A stretch of 64,000 nt of DNA from Phoronis australis (Eukaryota; Phoronida; Phoronidae), in the NCBI GenBank assembly GCA_002633005.1, contig NMRA01000400.1:126001-190000 (forward strand), given 5' to 3'. Made by a program: the position numbers and the translations under genes. The notes under the pieces were generated by a model. It searched no databases, was not told where the DNA came from, and saw only the letters and a program-made list of their open reading frames with translations. Positions 47,686 through 61,700 of this stretch are shown here, in pieces. The number at the start of each line of letters is the position of its first letter. The stretch's first letter is position 1.

Positions 47686-49499
47686 AGTCTGCTTTCCGAA
47701 AGGTATTGGCTAAGGATGCAGACACCGGATCGATCTGGTCACACATCCCCTAACGAGACTCTTCTGTTCAATTTACATAATTTGTTAAAGAAGAAATTTA
47801 ACACCGTTCTCTCCGAGAGAAAAGTAATTTCAGAGAACACCAGAACCAAAACCACCAACTCGGCAGTAGCAGCCTAACACCCTACTAATGAGACAAATGC
47901 CACCCATTAAATAGCATAGTATATTCAGCCTAGTATTTAAATGGCGAATATACTGGCGTTAATTTACGCGTCTGGATGTCTTGAAAACAATTCGCAGAAT
48001 CACAGCAGCACAAGCCATGTTGTTGTTTTATAGCTCTGATCAAAGCTAATAAATTCAAGAAGTCTGCGTTTGATTGGCCACCAAAACGACAACATCTCTT
48101 TCAGGATACTACATCCTGTGTTGGTGATTTAACTCAAAGTGCTTTCGCCAATTTCATTGTTCAGCTAAAGCTTTGTCTCCACTCCGGTCACACCACGAAT
48201 GCGTGGTTATTGCCCGGCCGTCATGCATTGAGTCACTCACAGGGTTAGTTAACATGCATATTAAGCATTTGCTGTATGGAGTTGATGAACTTGAATCAAA
48301 CTTGAAGGATTGGGAAAAGTCTAAAGAGCATTGTTTTCTTTCAAATATTCAAGAGCTAAGTCCGCGTTAAAATCCAGTAATTAAATAGTCAAAATCTGAC
48401 TAATACCCTTTTAAAACGACCATCTGAGTAAAAAGACAGTAATATGTAGGCAACTATTTACCATTTCCTTGCAAACAGACTAACTTTTTGAAAAAAAAAT
48501 AAATAACGGCAACACATTATTTTTCATTAAAACTGCATATTGCCCTGTATAGATGGCAAAAACAAAAATTGAATTAGGTTATTTACTCTCATAAAGTCGA
48601 TCTCACGATATTCCTCACCACGACAGAATTCTATATCAGTTATGGGAAAAAACATCGAAATCCTTGACCACTCAAGATAAGACGGTCGACATGTGCCAAC
48701 GACTGCATCTCAAATGGTGTACTTCTTGAGTTGCTCATTAGCGTCATAAATAAGGACACTAGATAGCGCAAATAAAATGACGTCGCAAACTATTTAAAGA
48801 AAAGTTTTGCAAAACTAAATGAAAATCCATCAAGGACCTCTAACCATACTGAGACAAATGTAAAAAAAATCACCTTGCCCCTAGGGAGCAAATTGGTAGC
48901 TGGATCTGCCCGAAAAGAATTTGTCTTCTGTTCACAAGAATGTGCCAAATTTTCAAATAAACCCTAGCAGGGGGTTAGATGATACAGCAGTTGATGCGAA
49001 CACATGGTGGCGCACAGTAGTCAGACTCGTCGGAAAACCAACATCAGTTAACTATTGTAAGTAGGAACATATCTGCCAATTTTTGAAATGATCCTCCAAG
49101 CAGTTTCATGATACAGGGGCGGACAAAAACAATAAAAATGGCCGCCAGATGGCAGAGAACTGGAACGTGCTGCTGGCTTCATAAAAACAGGTAAATGAAC
49201 TCTTGAAGATACAGGAGCAAATCTTAAAGACTAAAATTGTCACTTGAGTACAGTAATTCTCTATTTCTTCTGCACAGAAGTAGTTGTCAAAGGCTGATTA
49301 CTTTGCTACAGACAATGGGAACTTAAATAAATATTGTTTTTAAGGCATCCTTACAGTACAGACCATTCCAAAATGACGCATGACAGACTGGGACTTGTGC
49401 CAGTTGCGGAAATGGTATCCCATCACAGCAATACTGATTTTATGAGAGTAAACAGCATAATGGTAATGTATTAGTAAATATTATTTACCTTTCCTAGTA
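47686..49499. other. Intergenic, nothing certain
   Basis: A CCGCCAGATGGCAG word at 49142-49155 resembles a CTCF core; no gene was confirmed. Confidence 0.3.
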
Positions 49500-52400
49500 A
49501 TCTGATTGGCATTTTGAATAAGTAACTAAAACTTGTAGTACATATATAATAGCAACAAATACGAGCTACAAATTGGTTGCCATTTCATAACATCTTTGTA
49601 ATGAATTACACTGACTATTAAAGATAATAACATAAAGGGCGGAGTCCACCATACTTTACTGACATCTGACTTGACAACTAACCAGTCACGAGTTACATTT
49701 TGAAATTTCCCTCGATGCGATTGGTCAAATCTTGAACGAAGTCTGGCAGTCCACATTTATGGCTGTAACTAAAATATTCGAGTAGCAAACTTAGCCAAAC
49801 CTTTCTAAAAAAAGAGTCACTAAGAAATAACAATTTCTGCACACTGAATGTAAGAACAACATGCAGAAAACTGATATTCACACCATAACTACTAACAACA
49901 AAGTTTCTTCAATTTAGAACACAATATGGGTGAACAGCACCATTTTATTGAGACAAAATTTCCCAGAAAACAAATAGAAGAAATTTTCATGTCATTATTT
50001 GCATACTGGTTCACATTGTACAGTAGTCACCAACAAACAGATGATTAAGTTTTGACCAATAATATCTTTTGAAAAATGGAAAGACTATTTTGAAAACTAC
50101 TTTTGTTCTAATTTGAAGACACTGTAGCGCATGCCCCTTAAACAACATTGGCAAGTAAGGTGAAACACAATTGCTCAGACTGAATAGTTTCCCTAACTTT
50201 AAAACATGCCAGCCCCTATGTACAATTTGTATCACTTGTTAATGGTCACAGCTAGACCTGTGAGCAGAGAGGTGGTAAGCACCCAACTGGGCCCAGTCAA
50301 TGGCAGCCTGGACTAATACATTCTGAAGTACAAAAAGGCATTCATTTTGAGAGCTATGGTTTTTCTTACAACTTGATATAACTAACTCGCTAATAACTAA
50401 GAACAAAGTAATAAAAGCTAAATAGAAACCAAATAACATTTAAAATAAATAAATATGCAGACATGTAATTCAAATGCAAACAACAGTTTTTGAAATAAAC
50501 TGAACAACATCAGAATTCAACAGTTTTGGGACATAGTATTGCAACAAAATACCCATTTCTTTTCTAGCAGACTCCCCTTCAATTCCGGCTAAATCTCAAC
50601 AGGTGTCTAAATCGCGACAACTAACTACTTGAGTACATTTATAGATAAACAACTAGTGGCGTGGCGTAATAGCGCCACATTAAACTCTGACAAAAGCTCA
50701 ACAAAAACACTGAATTATTGCAATAAAAGTTTGACAAAACTCGTCACATAAAAGAATTCTGGCAAGACATTCATTCAAGTTTGGCAGAGTTGTATTGAAA
50801 TCTGTCCAGTTTATTTCGAAAACTATTGCATTAACTGTGTACCATTAATAACTAGGTAAGACATGCACACCATTCAGAGAATAGATGATCAACATCATGT
50901 CAGCCAGTGTGATTCAGCAAAGCTAAACCGGAAGACTTTTCCGGAAATTGGTTTTGGCAACAGGCTTCTATGCGCGGAAGACAACGATAATCACTACCAT
51001 GAAACATCCACTGTCAGTGGTAATTTGTAACTAGTTTAGCACCTGAGTGTGAGAACAGATGGAATTTAATTTTGTCAAAATTCAAAACAAAAATAATGAA
51101 CACGGAAAACAGTCTTCATTCACACAGTTTTTAAAGTGCAGTTGTCGTAAAGTTTTGTTAAATTTCAAAAAGAAAAACACATTGAAGCAAGTAAGTGATA
51201 TTCATTTTTCCGTGAACTCTGATGAATTGCTAATTTTAAGCTCATCCAATAGATTTGACCAATCAAAACTAAGTTTTATACATAAGGGATCTGGGTGAAC
51301 CAATCAATGCAGTAAAAATTCTCCAATGAGGAAAAAGACACTTGTTTTGCTCAAATTAGCACCCTGTACCAAATTTTAGAACAGGCACCCAGCAGAGCCA
51401 AAGCTATAACTTCAGTGAGAGGGTTTACTGAATTAGGAGCTGCGTTATTGAAAACAAAAAAAGCAAATTTACATATGAGCATAGACTTAAAATGTAAGCA
51501 TGACAGTCAAATTTGAGAACAGTGATCTGAAATCAAATTAAAAGCCAGGACTTGCTTCACCAATGAGAAATACACCAGAGATTCATCAGTTTCTTGACAC
51601 CCCTTCTGAGATTGCGTAACAGCAAACGATCCTTAAGGATGAGAACGCGTAACCCTTTGACTTGACATATTTTGTGACACTAACTTTTGTGCGAATCATT
51701 TCAACATCCCACTGCACTATAATGGCAATTTGGCGGCAAAATGCATAGTGAAATTGCACTACTTCGGTTCTCCAGCCATAACAAAATTCTGCTGTAGATG
51801 ACATCGAACATTAGTCCCACAAAACACTCTTAAAGCTTATACCAAAATGTGGCACAATAGAAAATATTTTTTGCTACTTTCAATGGGGCCATTTCCCAAA
51901 AATAGATACATGGAGCATAAAACATCTAACCACAGTTATATTTGTGAAACCTACACTGTGAAAAAAGGATCTTTCATGGTCAATAGATACACCCTCCAGG
52001 TGGAGCTAGTGTTATGTGACCAAGCAATCCATTGGCTAAACTCACAAATACCTTGACCAATCAACAGCATGTCAAGATATATGGGGCAGTAGTATGACAT
52101 TCACTGCAGCACTATTTACAGAACCGCACACTAGAATTTGACATTTGGCACACAGTGTTTTGGATCTGACAACAAGACTTAATCGCTGGCAGCAGTATTA
52201 GCAGTGACTAAATACTGAAATCAAAGGACTGACTAGAACACTTATGGGTCTGCTCAGAGAATAACGGCTCTATCATCCACTGAGAGACGACCTACTTAGT
52301 AAAAGGGTAAAAATTCATCACCTTGAGACACAGTATGGCGGATAGGCGAAATTTCATTTTGTCAAATTTCTAAACAAAAGCAACTTTTCAGGACAATTTA

Positions 52401-52589
52401 CTTGGCCCAGCTATTACCATTGATCATTAAGTAAAATTTTGAGCAATTGCTATAATGTCATAAGTCTTTGAAAAATAGAAATATGTAATCATTTTTGTAC
52501 CAAATTGAAGAATTTTTCTCGTATGCAAATCTAAGTATTATGTAGGAAGTAGTGACAAAATGCTCATACAGACACAGATCCAGTCTAAC
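49500..52589 (-). other. Region downstream of the transporter gene, no gene seen
   Basis: AT-rich sequence with scattered short ORFs on both strands and no family similarity I recognise. It may contain the transporter's 3' UTR; no AATAAA was noticed on the minus strand close to the stop codon. Confidence 0.3.
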
Positions 52590-52780
52590 TTAGACAGACT
52601 GCAACGTAACGGCGGGACGGTTGTGAGGAAGACTCTCAAAGACACGGCAAGCTTTAGCGGTGGACAGGACAGCGATGAAGGTCAAGCCCACCATTATGAA
52701 GAACATACCAGACCAGCCGAACTGGTCCGCCACGAAGCCGATCACAGGTCCCTCCAGGACGGTGCCGACGCTGCCGAAGC
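52590..52780 (-). CDS. SLC37-like terminal exon: TM11-TM12 and C-terminus
   Basis: 191 nt ending in TAA; acceptor GCCCACAG. Encodes FGSVGTVLEGPVIGFVADQF, GWSGMFFIMVGL and a short tail (AKACRVFESLPHNRPAVTLQ). No C-terminal KKXX-type ER retrieval motif is visible. Confidence 0.9.
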
Positions 52781-55700
52781 CTGTGGGCGTTAATTGTTTA
52801 AATTTATTTCATGACTACAGGTATATAAATATAGATAACGTTACTCCCCAGAAATCCAGAGGTGTTGATGCAAGAATGACATCAGCAGTTATGAAAGCAC
52901 ATATCAAATACGTTGAAATTCAGCGCATTGACTCCAAAGATTACAGGTCATGTGATATAACCATGTAATGTGACCAACAGACGACGTGAATGGAGGTTGC
53001 GTGCAATGCAAAGAAAGTGACTCACAAGTTGAGGAAACAGAAGGCAAAGTACGGCAGACTAACACAATCAAAAAATGCCATTGGAGGGCACAGTTAACAA
53101 CAAAAACATGAACGTGTCATTACCACATTATAGTCAATGGCAAAACATAAAATTCTGACAAACGATGATCAGTACCACCGCACGTGTCAGAAGTTTGACA
53201 GGTTTGTTTCACTTTATGTGGCAATGCACATACAGTAGTTATCAAAATAAACTAGGCAAACTTCACCAAAATGTTGTCACCTTTCCAGAATTAATGGTGG
53301 AGAACTTAAATACTTATCATAGTCTTCTTCAAGAAAAAATGATGGAAAAACTGACAAGTCAAAAACATTAATTTTGTCAACTAAAGCACATTTTCATACC
53401 TAATAAGATTTCTCAAAAATCTCCATTATTTTGGCCCAATTCCGCTGAGAGTGGGTGCAAAATGTAGATTTTCTAATTGTGATTTTTTTCAATGCAGAAT
53501 CTTCCAAAATAATTTGTCTATTACCTGTAATAATCTTTATAAAACCCATATTCAGTGGGATAAGCGGCCTTTCTCCCATGGAACATTGAATGTCACATGA
53601 GAGATTTCATCTTCAATTTGTGCCGTGTAATAAATTATCCATGAAACATACTCTCCAATAGAGGGCTCTTATTTTGCAAGACTGAGATAATTCCCACCAT
53701 TGCTCCAGATCAATCCTACCAGTGTTTTCCGTAGATAAGCCCACCTGATGAAACGCTCATGGGCCTTTATTCAGAAAATTACGCGGTGCTACAACTTCTG
53801 GTGTCAAGTGTCCAGATAGTGGGGTGTTTATTTGGAAAATTTCCTCATAAAAACCCACTCCCAGTCAACTTTTCATCACAAATTCAATTTTATGGTGTTA
53901 GCAAACTATGCATTTATTAACATAGATTTTAAAAACACAGTTTTAACTAAAAAATATCAAAGACAACAAGACTATGACTTTCCGTTTACACGCCCCCTTT
54001 TTCCGAATAAACGCCTGGGCGTTTATTTGGTGTTACTAAAATGCCTGAAAATTTTCATTTTCCGAATGCACGCCCATGGGCTTATCTAAGGAAAATCCCG
54101 GTAGCATTTAGTTTCAGTACAACTTGGTGAGATTGCAACGAAGTCAGACACAGTTCGCACCAGCATGATGAGCCAAAACAAGCTCTCACATGATTCAATG
54201 GTAGTGTTTTAATCTCTCACCATTAATAAATCCCACGACAGCTGCGGCGGCATTCCGACCATCCATTTCCCCTAGAACAGCTGGAAACGAACCACCTGCA
54301 GGGAAGAATATCCGAAATTAAACTTAGGTAATTGTGTGACGGAGCAGGGACAAAATTTTCAGATCAGGGGAGATAACCAAAAAACAACTGTACACCAGAA
54401 TTTAAAATCCAGAACGTAACTGCTTTTATAACGCTCATTTCAAGTATGAACTCCAGAAATGTGTTTGAATACAAAAAGATTATAAATAACGTTATGCCAG
54501 GGAAATGGCATTTTTGTCTGTTACTTTTGGTTATGCTTTCAACGCTTTCATGTGTGCGACTAATCCATTTGGTACGTCTCAAAGTAGTAAGAAATAATCC
54601 CAGCTTGACAGCAGCTGTCTAACATACCAAATGGCAAAGATAAGCAACTGAATATTCAGAATTCATTAGAATCAAAAATGTTCACTAGTGCTTAAAGAGC
54701 ACCTCAACATGAATTGGGAAACTACTACAGGGCTTGGAATGACCAATGACAAAAAACGCGGAAACTTTTTACGGCCCAAAACATGCGCGCTACCCAGCCT
54801 TGAAATAGTCGATGTGAACCTTTCGCCGACAAAATCCGGTAGGACTAAAAAAACCTTACCACCATATCAGTAGCATGCGTCTGCGTCTTTTTATCTCGTC
54901 CATCCACTCCTCCACTACCACCCCCACACATTTTTGGCTGCAGAGACGTAGTATTTGTCACCGCGGTTTACAATCACACGAAACGCCATTGAAAATCCCA
55001 CCACGCTATCCCAGATGCCCCGGCAATGTTGACAATTTACGATCCTCCGAAACATAAAGAGCAACTTCCGCTTTTCGAGGTGAACGTCGTCGGCAACGCC
55101 GCGGTAAGAAAGGAATTTGCCGCGGAAATTTTATATGAAATCCGATTTTTTTACGCGGAAATATAATAAAATGCGCGGAAAGAACATTTGAAAAAAGCGG
55201 AAATCCGCGTTTCCGCCGCGTTTCCGCGGGAAATTCCAAGCCCTGCTACTAACAGCTTCTCCACCATGATGGAAAATTTCACTTGCAGTCAAAATGACGG
55301 GCAATAATAGAGAATTCTGGGTCATTTTGTCATATATCTAAGGAAAGAGTATTGCAGATGCAATAGTTTTCAAAGAAAAGCTAACAAAATTGCATCTCGA
55401 TTACAATCGGCCAATTTTCAAACATGTTAGTTTTTGTATGGTTTCCTTCAAGGTTTGTCAGAACTCTGACGAAATGTCATTTTTTGAAAACTACTGCACT
55501 CAATACCAAAAACATCGAAAGTAATGATAGTTTAAAGTTCTGACAACACTCTTACCCAATAGCATGTCGGGGCCACAGTTGAAAGCACCAGCCAGAAACA
55601 TGCAGATACAGTTAATGATGACGCCCCACCTGGACGTGAACTTGTAGACGGCTAAAGAGATCATGCTGAGTATAATTATCCAGGTTACGCCATAGAGCGT

Positions 55701-58700
55701 CCGACCGTGAAACACCCTGTGAAGCAGAAGACGACAGATCTCAGTTAACAGCAACAATAACGAAAATTCAAACAAAACTACTTAGTACCAAAACTTTCAT
55801 TTTTCATTTAATGCTTCTACAGGATATGTTTCCTCTAGAGTCATTTTGCACAAAACTCAGATTTGACAATATCCAAAAATTACACTTTTCTATCATATTG
55901 AGTGTTGAATAGGCAAAGAATTGTAGCCAATAAAATGCGGTCAGAGCTTGTGAAATCTGACTTCTTTCACAGAGTTAGAGGTTTCAAACGAAGTGCACAC
56001 ATTTTAATAGTACACACGACTATTCTAGTATTTTTGGGATTTAAGAATTAAGAACACAATCCGTCAAATTCCACATTTCAGGACACAAACCGATCAACGG
56101 GGGTTTTGCACCAGACGTATGCAATATTCAAGAAAACAACGGTTTTAAAACTTGACATGCTTCGGTGTCATTTATTCAACACCATCCTCAGAAGTGATAG
56201 TATAGTGGCCACCTAGCTAGGCCCAGCAACAAGTAATGAAGCACAGATAGTCAGTTACAGGGAGTGACAATGAACTAGACCACCAACAACAACCTGTGGT
56301 GTGTCAGTTGCCTATTGAGATTGCAAGTAGTTGCTGATTAATTAAGTCTGAAGGTGGCGTTCGTTCTTTTTCCAGTACTGAGAAACAGCAAAATGGGGCC
56401 ATAGCATAAGAAAGTAAGGTAATTCCCAAGTCATTTTTACGTTCTCATAATGGGGACCTGGTGAATGACAATGAAGGAAATAACACAAAAGCTCACTTAG
56501 CAAACTAACCTGTCTATTACGAAACCTATAAGTGCACTTCCAACAACGCCGCCAATTTCGAATACTGTAGCGTACATCCCCGCTTCCACCTTGGAATAAT
56601 TTAACTACGACAAGATACGAGAAATGAAACGTTACTTTGGATTTGGTGAAGCCAGAAGACGGTAACATTTTAAGATATAGCAGGCCCACAAACACTGCTT
56701 TTACTCCAAATAATGGTACACGCACATGTTAACATACTGCAGTTCATTAATGTTACAATTTATAAAATGAACAGCAATAAGATTAGAACATCAAAAGTAT
56801 AATCTAGGTGAAAATTTATATGGCTTTGTAAATAAAACTGCATCTGAGCTAACAGTCAGGTTAAATCAAAACAAAGTTCGACTTTTCAGTTTATCGGCTA
56901 CACACAAATAGGTGGATCACAAGTGACAGACGTTTTCATTGGTGAACTGCTGGAGGGCCAACAGGTCACTGCGATGTATTTGCATACCGATCGGCCAATC
57001 ACAGTTTGAGTTATCTTCTCAAGTCAACATTCACTGTAGACATAGAAACAAATTTGTCAATTTGTTCAAAAAGATAGTTACGTACATAATATAGTAAGTA
57101 TAGAGGGAGCCACATGTACATAGTGTAACGGACAATTTTCAGGCAGAACATAGAGATTGCAACCTCCGGAATGGTCCTGAAAAAGGAGAAAACAAAATAC
57201 CAAGACATTGGTATGAAACAGTTAATAAAAAACAAGATTAATTCAAACAATCTTATGGTGAAAAAATTATAACAGAGTGACATTCAGAAGTAGTGTCATG
57301 TGATTTTGAAGGAAATATTAATTGGAAATTATGAAAACAAGCTGAACAAGTTAAAATTAGCTAATTGAGACATTGCGATACAGTGACAACAGGTGTCGTG
57401 TTTAAAAAATGATCATTAGACAGGGAGTTCTTTATCTAAAATGGTGTCCATTTTCATCTCAACAATTAGAATCTCCATGGTCAAACCATAGCTACGTACA
57501 TCATTGTGTTATAAATCAGAATTTGAATGTGGTAGACGGCATATGTTGGTTATATCCCGTGACCTAGAGTTAAGTATGAAAACATTTCTGTACTGCAACA
57601 TTACGCAAACATAAGAGAGACTTCCCAAACAAATTTTATTTTGTCTGTGTTGTGTTAGTTTAAGGTTAGCGATCAACTCCTGCCACTTACGGTATTTTGA
57701 CGATTTCTCTTAGACTTGGCCTGTTTTGTTCCTGGCCTTTTCCACTTTGAATGGCTGTTTAAAGTAAATCAAAAAGTGGATTTATTCACAAGTTTCAAGC
57801 AGTGACTTTCCCTCCAGATATTAGTAAATCTGTAGGGCTTCCCGTTTACAATAGTTACGAAAGTCAGTTTAGTTCATAGTTCATGCATAAGGAAACAGTT
57901 TACATCTCTTGACTTCAAACACCTTATCAACAACACAGGCCCAAATGAAAGGCAAAAATATAGCAAAACTGAAAACAAACAAATTGTGCTGTACGTCTAT
58001 TCTGTATTTCCTAGCTAAGTATAGATGGCACTGTATGTCCAGTTGTGTAACACATTGTCACAACTACTCTGACTATTAGTTCGTTATTAAGAGCTTCCCA
58101 CGTTTCCTGCCACGAGACCCCTGTCTCATCTCTAACTAAACCCCACGTACAAAATACAAACAAACCATGCTATATCAACAGCAGAATACAAAACCTTTTC
58201 ATCTCATTTTTGAAAATACTAAGACAAAAAAATTAAGTCATGAACCAAAAGCCTAACTTCTGCTTGAAATGCATATTTTTGAGACAGTTCTACCCCCCTC
58301 TTTCCCATTCTTTACTGAACTTCCCTCATGACCATGACCGTCTTACCTTTTCCAGGAATCTCAATATTGAGGTCAGCGGGCTGCTTAAAGAATAGCAACA
58401 CTACAATGCCAAAGACAGCCTAGAAAGTAGCACAGCAAGATAGATCAGACAGCAATTGTGGTAATTTCTGTTTGTACAATAAATGCCAGAAACAATTCGA
58501 CAAAGTATGGCTCAAACGCATTGCGCCATGACTCATCAAACCAGGTACCGTACACTAATGATGAATTACACCAGCACTAGGCCGTCATGACGGTGTATCC
58601 ACCTGTGCTCAGTCATCATGACGGTATGTCCACCTGTACTCTGCCGCCATGATGGGAATCATTTTGTTTGATTGGTTTTTTGAGTACTGTACTGGCCATC

Positions 58701-61700
58701 TACAAGTCTCCTCATGGCAAAGTTAGCAAATATACCAAAGACTGCACATCTCAGACTTGCATAAGCAAAATTTACTTAGCTCAAAAAACCAGTTGATACA
58801 CATTCAACCTTTTAGACAGTGTAACGATACTTCATCAGTACTCCTCTGAATGTCATAACATGGTGTACCTCAATATCAGATTGTATTACGCAAAAAATGA
58901 ACTATCAAAAAACTTACGACAACGACAGCAGGTACAAGGAAACAAGCTCTCCATCCGTAGTGTGCCTGCAGCGCCACCTGTGACCAATGAAAGATCAAAA
59001 TCACAAACAGAAGAATGACAAATTCAGAAACAAAGCAAATCAAAAAAAAACAGAAAAGCACTCTTCAAAGTTCTACACCGTGTTATATTTCATTTGTTGT
59101 TTGGCGTAAATGAAATTATCCTTCAGTTTGTCATCAGTGTGGAAATATTCCCAACACAAGACAAAAACCAACCAGTTCAAGGTTGCCAACTGTGTTTGGG
59201 GATGTCGCAGTAGGCCAGTGGGTCAAAGGTCACCTGCTGATTCCAAATCACTCTCACCAGTAGTGTGGTTATACTATGCACATTGTATTGAGACATTAGC
59301 AAAAGGTGTATAAAACTTAGAGAAGAATCCTTGGTAGACAATGGTGAGTCTAGAATGTTTTGATTTTATTAACAAAATCAAGATGTGATGGCAAGTTCAC
59401 AACTGCTGTTTTCTTCAGTAATATTCTGATTGCATATAACCGCAATCTTTTCTTATATCATCTTTATTGAAAATGAACATTTCTGACCCACTGATTAAAA
59501 GCCACATGTGACTCTATTACTCAGTTTTCTTTGAGTAACACAAGACCGTCTTATAACAATAACTTTTCAAAGTGTCTTGGTGATACACAAGAAAACGATA
59601 CAGGTCTTCATGGACAAAAAAACGCACCGCCACACCAGATCCAACGATGCCACCCACGAAGGCGCACGTGCCAAACAGGCCAAAGATTCTGTCCTTGGTG
59701 TTGTCGGCAAACCAGTTGCCGAGAGCTTTGGAGCAATTTGGCCAGCACTGGGACTGAAAGTGTAAAGTACGGTACTAAGAGTTACAAACAATCGTTCACA
59801 CTAATTTAGAAGCAGACGCCAGAAAACCACTTAACAATGGCACAAATACAAAATCAAACCATGTGAACTGCAAAAAGCACAAATCGTTCAAACAAAAATT
59901 AAGCACAAAAGTATTCGTACTAAAAACATGAAAGAATGTAATTCTCATAACGCTCAAGCCTATATTGAGAAGTGACTGGGTTAAAGTCGGAAAAGATCAT
60001 TAACTGCTGGACTTTTCAAGTTAATTGGACTGTGTGGATCATAACTGACCTTTGCAGTGGATTCATGCAGTGCTATTCTTTGTGTTGAAAAGTAGTTGTT
60101 TTGGTGTCAAACTATATCTTAAAGTCTCAACATAAAAAAATCATCAATGTAACGTTACTTGCAAACTTTGCACCGTCGCGTTTGGAACATCCGATCATCT
60201 TGGCTAAGACTGAAATTAAGACATCTTTAAATCAATAAGACTGCCCCCCTTTAAGTTTTGTCATTCCTCGTGTTTCCGTACATCATTATTCTAAGACATT
60301 CTGTTGTTTGCAACTGGAAGTCCCTTATAGCAAGAATTGGGCCAATCTGATAAGTTTATCATTCTTTTGCACATTACAATCAGTGTGAATAAGCAAAATA
60401 AATTAATAAACAAAAGCACACTAACCTGTGCAAACCCGTTTATGAAGAGAAACATCATGAAGATCCATAGACTACTAAAATGACCAAAGGAGCACTGAAA
60501 GACAAATGCATTACAATTACACTGTGCGTGCTTCAACGTCAAGTGCAACCGGCAACTTCCATCGTACAGTCGACATTCAAAACAGTTAATTTTGAAGATT
60601 TCTGTCATCAGCATACTTAAAAGCTACTGTTACATAAAGAGCACCAGTCCGCTACAGCAGTCCCACCGAGCAGTGAGCGATTAAGTGAGCATGGGCGTTA
60701 ACCCGAACGTTTACGGTATTATCTGTAAAGAACTCTGGTTTAGGGCATTAAAGGAATGTAACTAAGATCCATTGTAAACCAATTCCTTTCCATGTATATA
60801 TTAATGTTGCTGTGGATATTTAAGATGTCAAATTCATTAAAGTTAAAACTTATGCTACATCAGTTTAGAAATCCAAAATTAGTGGGTGGGTGATAAGCAA
60901 AGCATAGGCATTTGAAATGTTTTAAGTCAGTTTGAAAAAATTGTCTAGGGTCTTGTAACTTTGACAAAAACATGAGCATTGACACTACACATTTTTAAAT
61001 CCAATATGCTATCAAAGTTGAATGAATCCTGTGGAAGTCACACAACATAAACGGTAACCCAATGTTGAGTCATAACAGAGCTTTTCAAACATAGACCAAG
61101 ATTTTTAAACTTGAACACAGGCAGCAAAAATGCTTACACAATCAACTCTGTGACAGATTTCCTAGCAGGAAAAATTAGAACGCATCCCTTTAAGAACTGA
61201 AAACGCATCAGAACCTTACCATCGTCATTTTTGTATCAGACGTGAGGAAATGGAATGCCTTCACCAATGTCGAATAAAAGGTTGGTAGCCTTGATGGCTT
61301 CATCCAATTCCACTTGTGGTCGTCTTAACCACACCTTCCACTCAGCACAAAAATTGTGCACACTCATCGTTTCACCATTTTGGTGTCACCCCGTCCCTAA
61401 GTTATATTACTAATTTTTGTAAGTTTTGATTTATTCTCTTTTTTGTCTTATCCTTGTAGACCATGTTATCAATAAGCCCTGGCTTATCATGTACATTTCA
61501 TCTTCACTAAAAGTATTTTGTTATTATCAGGGCTTGGAATGACCAATGGCGAAAAACGCGGAAATTTTTATGGCCCGAAACATGCGCGCAGCCAGCCTTG
61601 AAAAAGCCGGTGTGGACCTTTTGCCGATCAACATCGAGAGGACTAAAAAAAAATAAAAACGGTACCACCTCCGGAAGCGTGCGTCTGTCTTAGCTCGTCT

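Noticed and set aside
49138-49190. AAAAATGGCCGCC start with 17 codons and a GTAAAT donor
   Set aside because: Too short, no downstream exon; the GCC-GCC-AGATGGCAG word is as well explained by a CTCF-like motif or chance.
56342-56725. 127-codon minus-strand ORF over a transporter exon
   Set aside because: It is in a different frame from the spliced exon 56604-56510 and extends through intron sequence.
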